Origin: Sphingosinicella microcystinivorans
GTDB taxonomy: Bacteria > Pseudomonadota > Alphaproteobacteria > Sphingomonadales > Sphingomonadaceae
NCBI RefSeq assembly: GCF_003634215.1
Contig: NZ_RBWX01000007.1
Span: forward strand, 1,412,945 to 1,476,944
Direction: 5' to 3'
DNA: 64,000 nt
The stretch's first letter is position 1. The number at the start of each line of letters is the position of its first letter. Both the position numbers and the translations under genes were made by a program. This document shows, in pieces, positions 16,101-21,613 of this stretch. The notes under the pieces were generated by a model. It was not told the DNA's origin, ran no database searches, and saw nothing but the letters and a program-made list of their open reading frames with translations.

Positions 16101-19086
16101 GCAGTTGGTGAAATCCGATCTCGGCACGCTGATCCTGAGCGGCAATAACAGCTATACGGGCGGCACGGCGGTCAATGGCGGCATCCTGCAAATCTCGGCC
16201 GATACCAATCTGGGCGGTGCTACGAGCGGCCTCAGCTTCAACGGCGGAACGCTGCAGACCACGACGGACCTCGCCATCGGTCGCGCGATCGATCTGGCCG
16301 GTGCAGGCACGCTCCTGACGGATGCAGGCACGACGCTCGATCTGACCGGCGCGGTGAGCGGGGCAGGGGGCTTGACCAAGGACGGAGCTGGTTCGCTCAT
16401 CCTTTCGGGCGCCAATAGCTATGCGGGCGGCACGACGGTCAATGCGGGCGCGCTGTTCGTGAACGGCGATCAGTCGTCGGCGACCGGCCTCACGGGCGTC
16501 GCATCCAACGCAACGCTGGGCGGCACCGGCACGATTGGCGGGGATGTTGCCATCGCCGATGGTGCGACGCTGGATCCCGGCGGGGTTGACGGTCTGCCGG
16601 GCACTCTGAACATCGCCGGCAATCTGTCGCTTGGTTCAGGCTCGACGCTTGCAATGCAGTTCGGTGAGGCCAATGCCGTGGGCGGCGCGCTCAACGACTT
16701 GATCGAGGTCGGCGGCGATCTGGTGCTCGACGGCACGCTCGACGTCACCGTTCCCGCCGGGGGCGAGTTTGGCGCCGGCATCTACCGTGTGCTCAACTAC
16801 GGTGGCGCGCTGACCAACAACGGCCTCAACCTCGGCATCATGCCGGGTGGCAGCACCGCCACCGTCCAGACCTCGGTCGCGGGCCAGATCAATCTGGTGA
16901 ACACCGATGGGCTCGCGCTCAACTTTTGGGACGGCAATGCCGGTCCAAAGTTCAACAACGCGGTCAATGGTGGTGACGGCGTGTGGCAGAGCGGCATGGG
17001 CAATGACAACTGGACCGACGCCGACGGCGTTGTGAATGCTGCCTATTCCGACGGCGCTTTCGCGATCTTCGCTGGTACGGGCGGCAATGTCACGATCGAC
17101 AACAGCCTCGGCGCCGTCAGTGCATCGGGCATGCAGTTCGCCGCCGACGCCTATATCATCGGTGGTGAGACGCTGACGCTGGTCGGGCCGCAAAGCACGA
17201 TCCGCGTAGGCGATGGCTCGGCGGCCGGCGCCGCGTTCACCGCGACGATTGCGGCCGACGTGACCGGCAACACCCAGTTGGTCAAGACCGACGCCGGCAC
17301 GCTCGTGCTGTCGGGTAGCAACAGCTATACTGGCGGCACTGCCATCGAGGGCGGTACGCTGGCGGTCTCGATCGATGCCAATCTTGGCGATGCTGCGGGC
17401 GGACTGACATTCAACGCCGGCACGCTGCAGACAACGGCCGACGTTGCCAGCGATCGCACCGTGTCGTTCACGGGTGATGGCATGCTGCTGACAGATCAGG
17501 GCACGACGTTCACATTGAACGGAGCGCTAACCGGTAGTGGTTCGCTGACCAAGGGCGGTGCGGGCACCTTGCTGCTGGCCGGCGACAATAGCGGGTATGT
17601 CGCCGCGACGCAGGTCGCTGGTGGTACGCTTGGCGTCGATGGCCTGCTCGGCAGCCTTGTGACTGTCGCCGAGGCCGGTCGCCTGGAAGGCACCGGGCAC
17701 GTAGGAGGCATCAGCAATGCCGGAGTCGTTGCTCCTGGCCGAGGCGGTATCGGCACGCTGACGGTTGCCGGTGATTACGCCGGCAATGGCGGCACGCTGG
17801 AGATCGAAGCGGTACTGAGCGACGACAGCTCGGCTACCGATCGATTGGTGGTGAATGGCGCCACATCGGGCAACACCCAGGTTTCGGTGATCAACCGTGA
17901 CGGGCTGGGCGCGCATACAATTGAAGGCATCAAGATCGTCGATGTGGCCGGTGCCTCGAATGGCACGTTTACGCTGAACGGCGATTATGTGTTCAATGGC
18001 GAGCAGGCGGTGATCGCCGGCGCCTATGGCTACCGCATGTATCAGGGTGGCGTCGCTAGCCCAACCGACGGGGACTGGTATCTGCGTTCGTCGCTGCTCA
18101 ATCCGGGTGAGCCAGTTGATCCCGATGTGCCCACCCCACCACTCTATCAGCCGGGTGTGCCGATTTACGAGGCTTATGGCGCGAACCTGCAGGCGCTTAA
18201 CGGCCTGCCGACGCTGCAGCAGCGTGTTGGCAACCGCAGCTGGCCAGCAGGTGCAAAAGCGGAGGGAAGCGGAATCTGGGGCCGAATGGAAGGCACGCGC
18301 AGCCGGGCCAACGCCGTGGTCTCGACCAGCATGTCCGATCAGGACGTCAACAGCTGGAAGATGCAGCTGGGGGCGGATCGAGTGCTGGCCGCAACCGATA
18401 AGGGCGAGCGTCTGGTCGCTGGTGTCACTGCCTTTTATGGCGAGGCTAACAGCCATGTGCGTTCGCTCTTCGGCAATGGCTCGCTCAAGACCGACGGCTA
18501 TGGCCTGGGCGCGACATTGACGTGGTATGGGCTCAATGGCTTCTATATCGACGGTCAGGCGCAACGCAGCTGGTACGACAGCGATCTGGATTCCAGCATT
18601 CTTGGCGAGCTTGCCAAGGGCAATGACGGCATCGGCGAGGCGTTCAGCGTCGAACTGGGGAAGCGCTCGCCCGTTGGCGGCAAACTCAGCGTTACGCCGC
18701 AGATCCAGATGGCCTATTCCAACGTTCGGTTCGATCGCTTCGCCGATCCGGCGAGCGCTGTTATTTCGGCCGATAAGGGCGACAGTCTGAAGAGCCGCTG
18801 GGGCATCTCTCTCGATCATCAGAACGAATGGGAAGGTGGTCGAAGCCACATCTACGGCCTGGTCAACCTCAGCTACGAATGGCTGGACGGCACCCGTACC
18901 CGGGTTTCAGGCACGCCGATCGATTATGCGAATGAGCGGCTGTGGGGTGAACTGGGCCTGGGCGCGAGCGTGAGCTGGACCAAGGGGGTGACGCTCTTTG
19001 GCGAAGTCTCGGGCAATAGCCCTTTCAAGGACTTCGGCGACAGCTATACGCTCAAGGCCAATGCCGGCGTTCGGGTTGCATTCTGA
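7138..19086 (+). CDS. Giant autotransporter adhesin (type Va secretion), 3982 aa
   Basis: Starts at ATG 7138 with GAGGAG upstream; the frame from 7048 lacks such a site. A basic N-terminus and signal peptide end near APAHA (residue 39). The passenger is a run of about 24 autotransporter-associated beta-strand repeats of the type KTDAGTLVLTGSNTYTGGT, which fold as a beta-helix. Larger ~270-residue blocks recur three times, each with a GGPLNDLVNVGGNL-type module. A proline-rich linker (about residue 3660) leads to LQALNGLPTLQQRVGNR and a ~270-residue C-terminal beta-barrel ending in Phe. The barrel inserts in the outer membrane and exports the passenger, which in such large proteins usually serves adhesion or biofilm formation. 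The c-di-GMP riboswitch in its leader supports that role. Ligand and processing are unknown. Confidence 0.93.
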   Translation: MSNAANRHRQNAAKVSRRLLSGSSLAALALLALAAPAHAEDRNWDANGTAIGTGGTGTWNLDNLNWSPSADGVSGPYSLPWTNAALDNAIFGGTAGTVTLGAPIVVHNLTFNAASFTLTGSTLTLAGLSPTFATNSGNTTINSVIAGSSGLTKAGAGGLILNGTNSFTGDILLNLGSIYAGSDAALGNADNNISTAAAATVRLSIAGAATNRTVTIGDAGTLILEGAGAGSALITGNGRVSVAASGVTMSNDASTYTGQTIFSGCNGVCSARFTSIGDLGQASSLGAPVTVADGTIVFNQQSQYTDSIIYLGDGDSSNRNWDINGNGAIIRNQGTGTLTITGDVDVSVGGTFLAETADIELFGILSGGAYAFNGAGGNVVTLGGANTFSGAASIGGLVRAPVLADIGAVSSLGAGTNITLSAGSLSYTGTGNSSNRVWIANGAGAILNDGTGALNLSGGGTFAVGGAADSLTLGGAFAGENTFSGTISGAGNLIGNGAGTWVLGGVNDFTGSVTVNAGTLKAGSSSAFGAATGFIVNGGTLDLDGYDLTAPSLSGTGGTVALGSANLTVDTATNVGYAGIITGGGGLTKAGNGILTLSGANTYTGTTTVNGGTLALGFDSPGAPLTDIISSASTLNMAGGTVTVFGSAGQDNVQTFNGLNILAGNNRISAESGATGSVTVNLGAISRAGGLVDFTLPATGNFTTSNTSLGGWATINGTDYAKVVGGDIVAFAEADYTDQDDASLWADGQYISDSDGDTESFSGTVASDVQLAGLQFTTSDPTTTVTIAPATTLGIDGTIIVAPSVGANNQTITGGSLTGGTGDSTLGVQQNGGGIFTIASTIVNNGGATSLAKNGSGTVRLTGLNSYTGGTTLSGGRLEVTSLANGGVNSSIGASSADPANLRLESGTLAYIGGSDVVSDRGITLVNGGSERAIQVDGGRTVEFSGMVTSPDDAGLTKTGWGTLVLSNTANDYVGVTTITGGGGAQNSTLSVSTLSNGGVASGMGAATSASANLVMSDGGRLQYTGGTTAIDRGFTLGSGNGGISVAQASATLTVSGIATGAGTFVKDGDGTLILSGANTYAGDNIVNAGTFRAGSAQAFGPGGRYMTVNSGATLELGGFDILVGALIGAGTVDLGANTLTSAGGPGVFSGKITGSGGFTRGGGGYTQTITGCANDYTGVTTISSGLAIDCIANGGQASSIGASSAASPNLTFAGGTLAYTGASVSTDRGFAMTGNGVLNVFDAGTTLEFSGNITGAGQLSKDGAGTLLLSGMNNTSGNTRVINGTLRAGSTTALRSGFMSLNDTVGVSLDLDGYDNSVLYLIGGGGTGGNITLGTATLTINTGGSASAVYGGAISGGGGLIKNGGSFQQLSGCSSSYSGTTIINAGTLAVDCLSDGGANSSIGSSSAAASNLVINGGALRYVGTGGSTNRQFTLGASAASRLESWGTGAIAFTHAGPLTFSSANTAQTLTLGGANTANNILAAQITNNGSGLTRLTKTDAGTWILSNPGSTYTGITTISGGVLGVDKLADGGLASSLGASSAAAANLVIGNGSTLRYTGAGDTTNRLFTLSSGVTFIESSGTGAVVFTDTGPVTLANNNQARTIALGGTNAGNNTLAGSIGNAGTGVTTLAKNDSGTWVLTGNHSYTGSTNINGGLLSIGSGGTTGSVASAIVNNFGTLAFNRSDSLTYAGSIVGTGALQQNGAGTTILTGDSSYTGGTTISVGTLQLGNGGTTGSIIGDVVDNGLLTFNRSNDLVFNGVISGSGAVTQDGTGTTTLAGINGYAGGTTINAGILKVSSNANLGDAAGVLTFNGGTLQTTASMSSGRNTTLTSTGTVLTDAGTTFTLDGLVSGAGALAKSGAGRLVLTADNSYSSGTTIAAGQLQLGNSGTSGWITGDVLNNGSLVFNRSDNVGFGDLISGTGSVVQNGAGIVTLTENNSYLGSTTINAGTLRINGDQSAATGLVAVSSGATLGGSGIIGGDVNVVDGGILAPGNSPGTMTINGNLLLSSGSVLNFEFGQADVAGGPLNDLVNVGGNLRLDGTINVDVSAGGTFGGGIYRVFNYDGALTDNGLTLGTMPFGSDVSVQTSVAGQVNLINAAGLALNFWDGDAGPKLNDLVDGGDGTWHVGGVDKNWTNAAGAVNAAYDDGTFAIFAGTGGTVTIDNGGGAVTAAGMQFASDGYLVTGDALTLTDTQSVIRVGDGTVAGAGFVATIAAGITGTAQLVKTDAGTLVLTGSNTYTGGTLISGGVLSVANDSFLGDVAGAVTIDGGTLQLTGASSANLRTYILGASGGAVDITNAATSNGVLNALSGSGGLTKLGAGTLVLYGDNSYTGGTTIQDGTLFIGAYSGNTTASIVGNVVNNGTLRFGRADAYTYTGSVTGTGFLDIVGTGVTTLTGSSSYGGGTRVNGLGGELRIVGGAKVVSGGSTTMGRSTLSVDGAGSEFSTAAIGGNIPFIGSTVVQVTNGGTLRTTTGSLDLRALSTVDVQFNIDGPNSLVDLAGGIQGSATYNAPFSTTISAGGTLRTGGASQIGLVTSTTNPIAVTITGAGSNWASTNSLLMTAGNFTVDQGAAASFTSATFGTALQAADLSVSGTSSSFATTGDLVIGSGTGTGALTLTDGARVDVGGAFTLANNAAATGILNIGGGEGLAAEAAGLFDAPTLHLGSATSRVNFNHTDLDYSLASAMSGTGTINQVAGVTSLTGDSSGFTGVTAISGGSLYVNNELGGNVAVATAGTLGGMGVIGGSVTVADGAALSPGALGAPPGALTINGDLHLANNSALNVSLGQANVVGGPLNDLVNVGGNLTLDGTLNVETAMGGSFDPGIYRVINYTGALTDNGLVIGTIPSPDFYVQTSVANQVNLVNTSGLTFRYWDGTGAKNDGVIDGGNGAWQHSTGNDNWVDDGSIPNAPFADSAFAVFMGAAGNVTVDGSLGTVDTAGMQFLTDGYTISGDAITLTGTQAVIRVGDGTAAGVNTSARINSELTGAAQLVKSDLGTLILSGNNSYTGGTAVNGGILQISADTNLGGATSGLSFNGGTLQTTTDLAIGRAIDLAGAGTLLTDAGTTLDLTGAVSGAGGLTKDGAGSLILSGANSYAGGTTVNAGALFVNGDQSSATGLTGVASNATLGGTGTIGGDVAIADGATLDPGGVDGLPGTLNIAGNLSLGSGSTLAMQFGEANAVGGALNDLIEVGGDLVLDGTLDVTVPAGGEFGAGIYRVLNYGGALTNNGLNLGIMPGGSTATVQTSVAGQINLVNTDGLALNFWDGNAGPKFNNAVNGGDGVWQSGMGNDNWTDADGVVNAAYSDGAFAIFAGTGGNVTIDNSLGAVSASGMQFAADAYIIGGETLTLVGPQSTIRVGDGSAAGAAFTATIAADVTGNTQLVKTDAGTLVLSGSNSYTGGTAIEGGTLAVSIDANLGDAAGGLTFNAGTLQTTADVASDRTVSFTGDGMLLTDQGTTFTLNGALTGSGSLTKGGAGTLLLAGDNSGYVAATQVAGGTLGVDGLLGSLVTVAEAGRLEGTGHVGGISNAGVVAPGRGGIGTLTVAGDYAGNGGTLEIEAVLSDDSSATDRLVVNGATSGNTQVSVINRDGLGAHTIEGIKIVDVAGASNGTFTLNGDYVFNGEQAVIAGAYGYRMYQGGVASPTDGDWYLRSSLLNPGEPVDPDVPTPPLYQPGVPIYEAYGANLQALNGLPTLQQRVGNRSWPAGAKAEGSGIWGRMEGTRSRANAVVSTSMSDQDVNSWKMQLGADRVLAATDKGERLVAGVTAFYGEANSHVRSLFGNGSLKTDGYGLGATLTWYGLNGFYIDGQAQRSWYDSDLDSSILGELAKGNDGIGEAFSVELGKRSPVGGKLSVTPQIQMAYSNVRFDRFADPASAVISADKGDSLKSRWGISLDHQNEWEGGRSHIYGLVNLSYEWLDGTRTRVSGTPIDYANERLWGELGLGASVSWTKGVTLFGEVSGNSPFKDFGDSYTLKANAGVRVAF
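13001..13866 (+). repeat. Long internal repeat of the autotransporter, copy 1
   Basis: Encodes a ~285-residue block from NGDQSAATGL through a GATLGGSG turn, an APGNSPGTMTINGNLL rung, LNDLVNVGGNLRLDGTINV, LALNFWDGDAGPKLNDLV and QLVKTDAGTLVLTGSNTY. The same order recurs at 15300-16165 and 16461-17340. Confidence 0.8.
15300..16165 (+). repeat. Long internal repeat of the autotransporter, copy 2 (more diverged)
   Basis: Same order of motifs as the copies at 13001 and 16461: LNDLVNVGGNLTLDGTLNV, FRYWDGTGAKNDGVIDGG, then QLVKSDLGTLILSGNNSY. It lacks the NGDQ opening and differs in the WDG segment, so it is the most diverged of the three. Confidence 0.75.
16461..17340 (+). repeat. Long internal repeat of the autotransporter, copy 3
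   Basis: Opens with NGDQSSATGLTGVASNATLG and continues LNDLIEVGGDLVLDGTLDV, LALNFWDGNAGPKFNNAV and QLVKTDAGTLVLSGSNSY. Closer to copy 1 (13001-13866) than to copy 2, which points to repeated duplication inside the passenger. Confidence 0.8.
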
Positions 19087-19256
19087 CGAGTATCGCTAAC
19101 GAGGCGGGCGGGGCGCTCCTGCAGCGCGTGGCCTAACCCCATTTCCTCCTCGTCCTTGGTATATAAAAGGCGAGCGGCGAGGCGCGGAAGGTTGCGGTGG
19201 GCATCACTCGCCCGATGCCGTATCCCTGCCGGGGCTGAGTCCTTGGCGATATGCAT
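19044..19256 (-). pseudogene. Truncated 5' end of the island membrane-protein gene
   Basis: The minus strand reads MHIAKDSAPAGIRHRASDAH from an ATG at 19256 with GGAGG upstream. It matches the first ~38 residues of the intact 305-residue gene at 4944 (MHVAKDSAPSGIWHRASDAH). Homology stops near 19133 and the frame then continues 30 codons through unrelated sequence at the end of the autotransporter gene. It is a broken copy left when the cargo module was placed between the integrase and its old neighbour. Confidence 0.8.
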
Positions 19257-19287
19257 CGGGTTCCTCCTTCGCGCAGATCGTCAAGAT
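19133..19287 (+). repeat. 155-bp imperfect direct repeat, right copy
   Basis: Pairs with 4821-4975. It covers the last ~50 codons of the intact integrase to its TAG stop, together with the overlapping start of the membrane-protein gene. Confidence 0.9.
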
Positions 19288-20449
19288 AGTCGCTCCACCA
19301 CTGCGCCATCTCGACGCGCTCGGACCAATAGGCCGACTGATTGTAGATGCGGCGGATGCTACCACCGACCGTATGCGCGAGCGCCCGCTCGATCGCGTCG
19401 GGGTTCCAGTATCCCGATTCATTCAGCAGCGAGGATGCGGACGTCCGAAAGCCGTGCGCCGTCATCTGATCCTTGGGATAGCCGAGGCGCCGCAGGGCGG
19501 CGTTGATCGTGTTGTCGCTGAGCGGCCTCATGCGCGTCCGAACCGACGGAAAGACATATCGACCGGACCCCGACAACGCCTGCATCTCGGAAAGAAGGTC
19601 GAGCGCCTGCCGTGACAGCGGCACCACATGCGGCTGGCGCATCTTCATTTTGCCTTCGGGAAGGGTCCAGATGGCCTTGTCGAAATCGATCTCGCTCCAT
19701 TCCATCTGGCGCATCTCACCTGGGCGCTGAAAAAGGTGGGGTGTGAGCTTCAGCGCATAAAGCACCGCCGGGTCGCCCTGATAACCATCGATCGCCCGTA
19801 GCAGACCGCCAAATATGACCGGATCGGTGATCGCGGGGAAGTGCTTCACCTTCGGACTCGTGAGCGCCCCGATCAAAAGGTGGGCCGGATCGCGGTCGGC
19901 ACGTGCGGTGGCGACCCCATAACGGAATACCCGGCTGACAAACGCCCGCAGCAGATTGGCCGTATCGAGCCGTCCCCGGCGCTCGTGCTTTCTCAGCTCA
20001 TGCAATATCTCGTGCGGAGTGATCTCCGTGATCGGGCGCTTGCCAAAGTCCGGGCCCATCAGTTTCACGAACCAGCGCATCTTCTTGAGGGTCGGCGCCG
20101 CCATACCCTCGCGCGCCTTCTTCTCGATGAGGTCCTCAGCCACATGCGCGAAACTGTTCCGCGCCCGCACGCCCGCCTCGATTCGGGCCTGCCGTTTCGC
20201 AAAGTTGGGGTCGACCGAATGCGCCAACTGTTTGCGCGCTGCATCGCGCGCGGCGCGGGCTTCGGCGAGGCTTAGCTCGGGGTAGGAGCCAAGCGCCAGT
20301 TTCCGCTCCACGCCATCGATCCGGTACTTGAGCCGCCAGAGCTTGCTGCCGTGCGGATTGACCAAAAGGTACAGCCCCAAGGCGTCGGTGACCTTGTATG
20401 GCCTTTCCCTCGGTTTGGCATTCCGGATCGCGGTGTCGGTCAGCGCCAT
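19133..20449 (-). CDS. P4-type tyrosine integrase
   Basis: A 438-residue site-specific recombinase. The N-terminal domain opens MALTDTAIRNAKPRERPYKV and contains GLYLLVNPHGSKLW, the DUF4102 arm-binding domain of P4-like integrases. The catalytic domain shows the first Arg in RPGEMRQMEW, the His-x-x-Arg box AHGFRTSASSLLNE, a second His in ERALAH and the nucleophilic Tyr in IYNQ. The ATG at 20449 is preferred because the family begins there; the upstream extension to 20557 has no domain. The gene runs away from the tRNA-Cys 3' end, the expected attachment site. Its last ~50 codons are duplicated at 4821-4975. Confidence 0.93.
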   Translation of the reverse strand: MALTDTAIRNAKPRERPYKVTDALGLYLLVNPHGSKLWRLKYRIDGVERKLALGSYPELSLAEARAARDAARKQLAHSVDPNFAKRQARIEAGVRARNSFAHVAEDLIEKKAREGMAAPTLKKMRWFVKLMGPDFGKRPITEITPHEILHELRKHERRGRLDTANLLRAFVSRVFRYGVATARADRDPAHLLIGALTSPKVKHFPAITDPVIFGGLLRAIDGYQGDPAVLYALKLTPHLFQRPGEMRQMEWSEIDFDKAIWTLPEGKMKMRQPHVVPLSRQALDLLSEMQALSGSGRYVFPSVRTRMRPLSDNTINAALRRLGYPKDQMTAHGFRTSASSLLNESGYWNPDAIERALAHTVGGSIRRIYNQSAYWSERVEMAQWWSDYLDDLREGGTRCISPRTQPRQGYGIGRVMPTATFRASPLAFYIPRTRRKWG

Positions 20450-20614
20450 TTTGGGGGCCTCGCTCGTCGCGGGGCGATATCTGCCCCAAAAAAGGCCCCC
20501 AACAGCCGCAATCACAGGCAGACGAGGGCGGTCACTGATAATCGGTGAATGCCTCATAACTAGCAGAAATTTAGAGATTTTTCAATCGTCAGCAGACTTC
20601 GGCCGACGAACCGT

Positions 20615-20688
20615 TGGAGGCCCGAGCCGGAATCGAACCGGCGTGCAAGGATTTGCAGTCCTCTGCGTAACCACTCCGCCATCGGGCC
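20615..20688 (-). tRNA. tRNA-Cys (anticodon GCA)
   Basis: The minus strand folds as a cloverleaf. The acceptor stem is GGCCCGA/TCGGGCC with a U discriminator and an encoded CCA at 20615-20617. The anticodon loop CTGCAAA carries GCA between GGA and TCC stem halves, and the T arm is CCGG-TTCGATT-CCGG. The 3' end faces the integrase gene, so it is the probable attachment site of the island. The gene itself looks intact. Confidence 0.95.
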
Positions 20689-20890
20689 TCGATGCGGGAG
20701 GCGCGCTCTCTAGACCATCGTCGGTGCCGGTGTAAATGCCCCTGTAAACGCCGCTTGGGTGTTGCCTTTCGACAGAAGGCGTACAGGAATGGACAGGCGC
20801 TGACTTTCCGCCTTGGCGTCGTCGCGCGAAACTCCTAAAGCCGGATGCGACCGCGCCGCGTCCCCGGGGCCGGCGGCTTGCAAATTTAGT

Positions 20891-20910
20891 GTGTTATTCG
20901 TATATAACAC
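20891..20910. promoter_or_regulatory. Palindromic operator-like site upstream of the pcm-tolC-popZ-valS genes
   Basis: A perfect 7-bp inverted repeat, GTGTTAT and ATAACAC, separated by six bases, lies about 30 bp before the GTG start of the methyltransferase gene. It is AT-rich in a GC-rich neighbourhood. The spacing suits a dimeric helix-turn-helix repressor, or the core promoter itself. The rest of 20689-20940 shows no gene. Confidence 0.5.
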
Positions 20911-20940
20911 CAGGAACAGGTTCAGGAGGACGCGAAGCCC

Positions 20941-21603
20941 GTGAAATTGCCGGACTTCAGGAAGATGCGCAGCGCGATGATCGACAGCCAGCTGCGTCCG
21001 AACGGCATCGTCGAGCCCAATCTCATCGCCGCCATCAAATATGTGCCGCGTGAGATGTATGTTCCCGCCGAACTTTCCTCGCTCGCCTATCTGGACGAGG
21101 CGCTTGAGGTCGTCCCGGGCCGCGCGATCCCCGCGCCGCTCGTCGGCTGCCTGCTGATGTCCGCGCTTGAAGTGGCGCCGACGGAGCGCGCGCTCATCGT
21201 GGGCGGCAGCACGGGCTATTCCGCCTCGATCCTCGCGCGGCTGTGCGCGCATGTCACGCTTCTGGAGGACGATCCGACGCTGGTGCGCCGCGCGTCGTCC
21301 GCGATCTCCAAGACCGGCGTGTCCAACGTCAGCGCCGTCGAAGGGCCGCTTGCCGAGGGCTGCGCCGAGGGTGCGCCGTATGATGTGCTTCTGATCGAAG
21401 GCGAGGTCGAGGCTGTGCCCGAGGCGCTTGTCGCTCAGGTCCGCGATGGCGGGCGTATCGCGGCGGTGCTCGCGGAGCGTGGCGCGGCGCCGAGTGTTGC
21501 GGTCGGCCTTGTTGCGGGCGGGCATGTCGGTTGGACGCGTCTGCTTGAGGCAGGCGCGCCGCGGCTGAAAGGTTTCGAGCGGCCGCGGGTCTTCGAGTTC
21601 TAG
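20941..21603 (+). CDS. Protein-L-isoaspartate O-methyltransferase-family protein
   Basis: A 220-residue protein from GTG 20941 with AGGAGG 11 bases upstream. The opening MIDSQLRPNGIVEPNLIAAI and the following PREMYVP pattern are typical of the alphaproteobacterial Pcm-like branch. The SAM-binding loop reads ALIVGGSTGYSASILARL where canonical enzymes have GxGSGY, so catalytic activity on isoaspartate is not certain. It is followed after 10 bp by a TolC-family gene whose ribosome binding site overlaps the stop codon. The pcm-tolC-popZ-valS order recurs in many alphaproteobacteria. In that setting the function of the methyltransferase-like protein is unclear. Confidence 0.85.
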   Translation: MKLPDFRKMRSAMIDSQLRPNGIVEPNLIAAIKYVPREMYVPAELSSLAYLDEALEVVPGRAIPAPLVGCLLMSALEVAPTERALIVGGSTGYSASILARLCAHVTLLEDDPTLVRRASSAISKTGVSNVSAVEGPLAEGCAEGAPYDVLLIEGEVEAVPEALVAQVRDGGRIAAVLAERGAAPSVAVGLVAGGHVGWTRLLEAGAPRLKGFERPRVFEF

Positions 21604-21613
21604 GAGCGGGCGA

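Larger units (their letters stand above)
1..20614. mobile_element. Right part of an integrative (probably conjugative) island at tRNA-Cys
   Basis: A tyrosine integrase gene starts about 165 bp from the 3' end of a tRNA-Cys gene and points away from it, the usual layout of an island integrated into a tRNA 3' end. Moving left there follow an accessory cargo module, an excisionase-like HTH gene, a hypothetical gene, a ribbon-helix-helix-like protein, a TraD-type coupling protein and a MobF relaxase that runs off the window. I saw no second copy of the tRNA 3' end in positions 1-20614, so the left boundary is probably outside. No type IV secretion genes are visible, so self-transfer versus mobilisation cannot be decided. 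Confidence 0.8.

Noticed and set aside
7138-19086. Possible CRISPR-like or satellite repeats
   Set aside because: The repetition is at protein level (beta-strand repeats) with varied DNA and no fixed repeat-spacer unit.
4821-19287. Reading the flanking repeats as a target-site duplication of a transposon
   Set aside because: The copies are 155 bp long, about 11% diverged and contain gene ends; no transposase or terminal inverted repeats are present.
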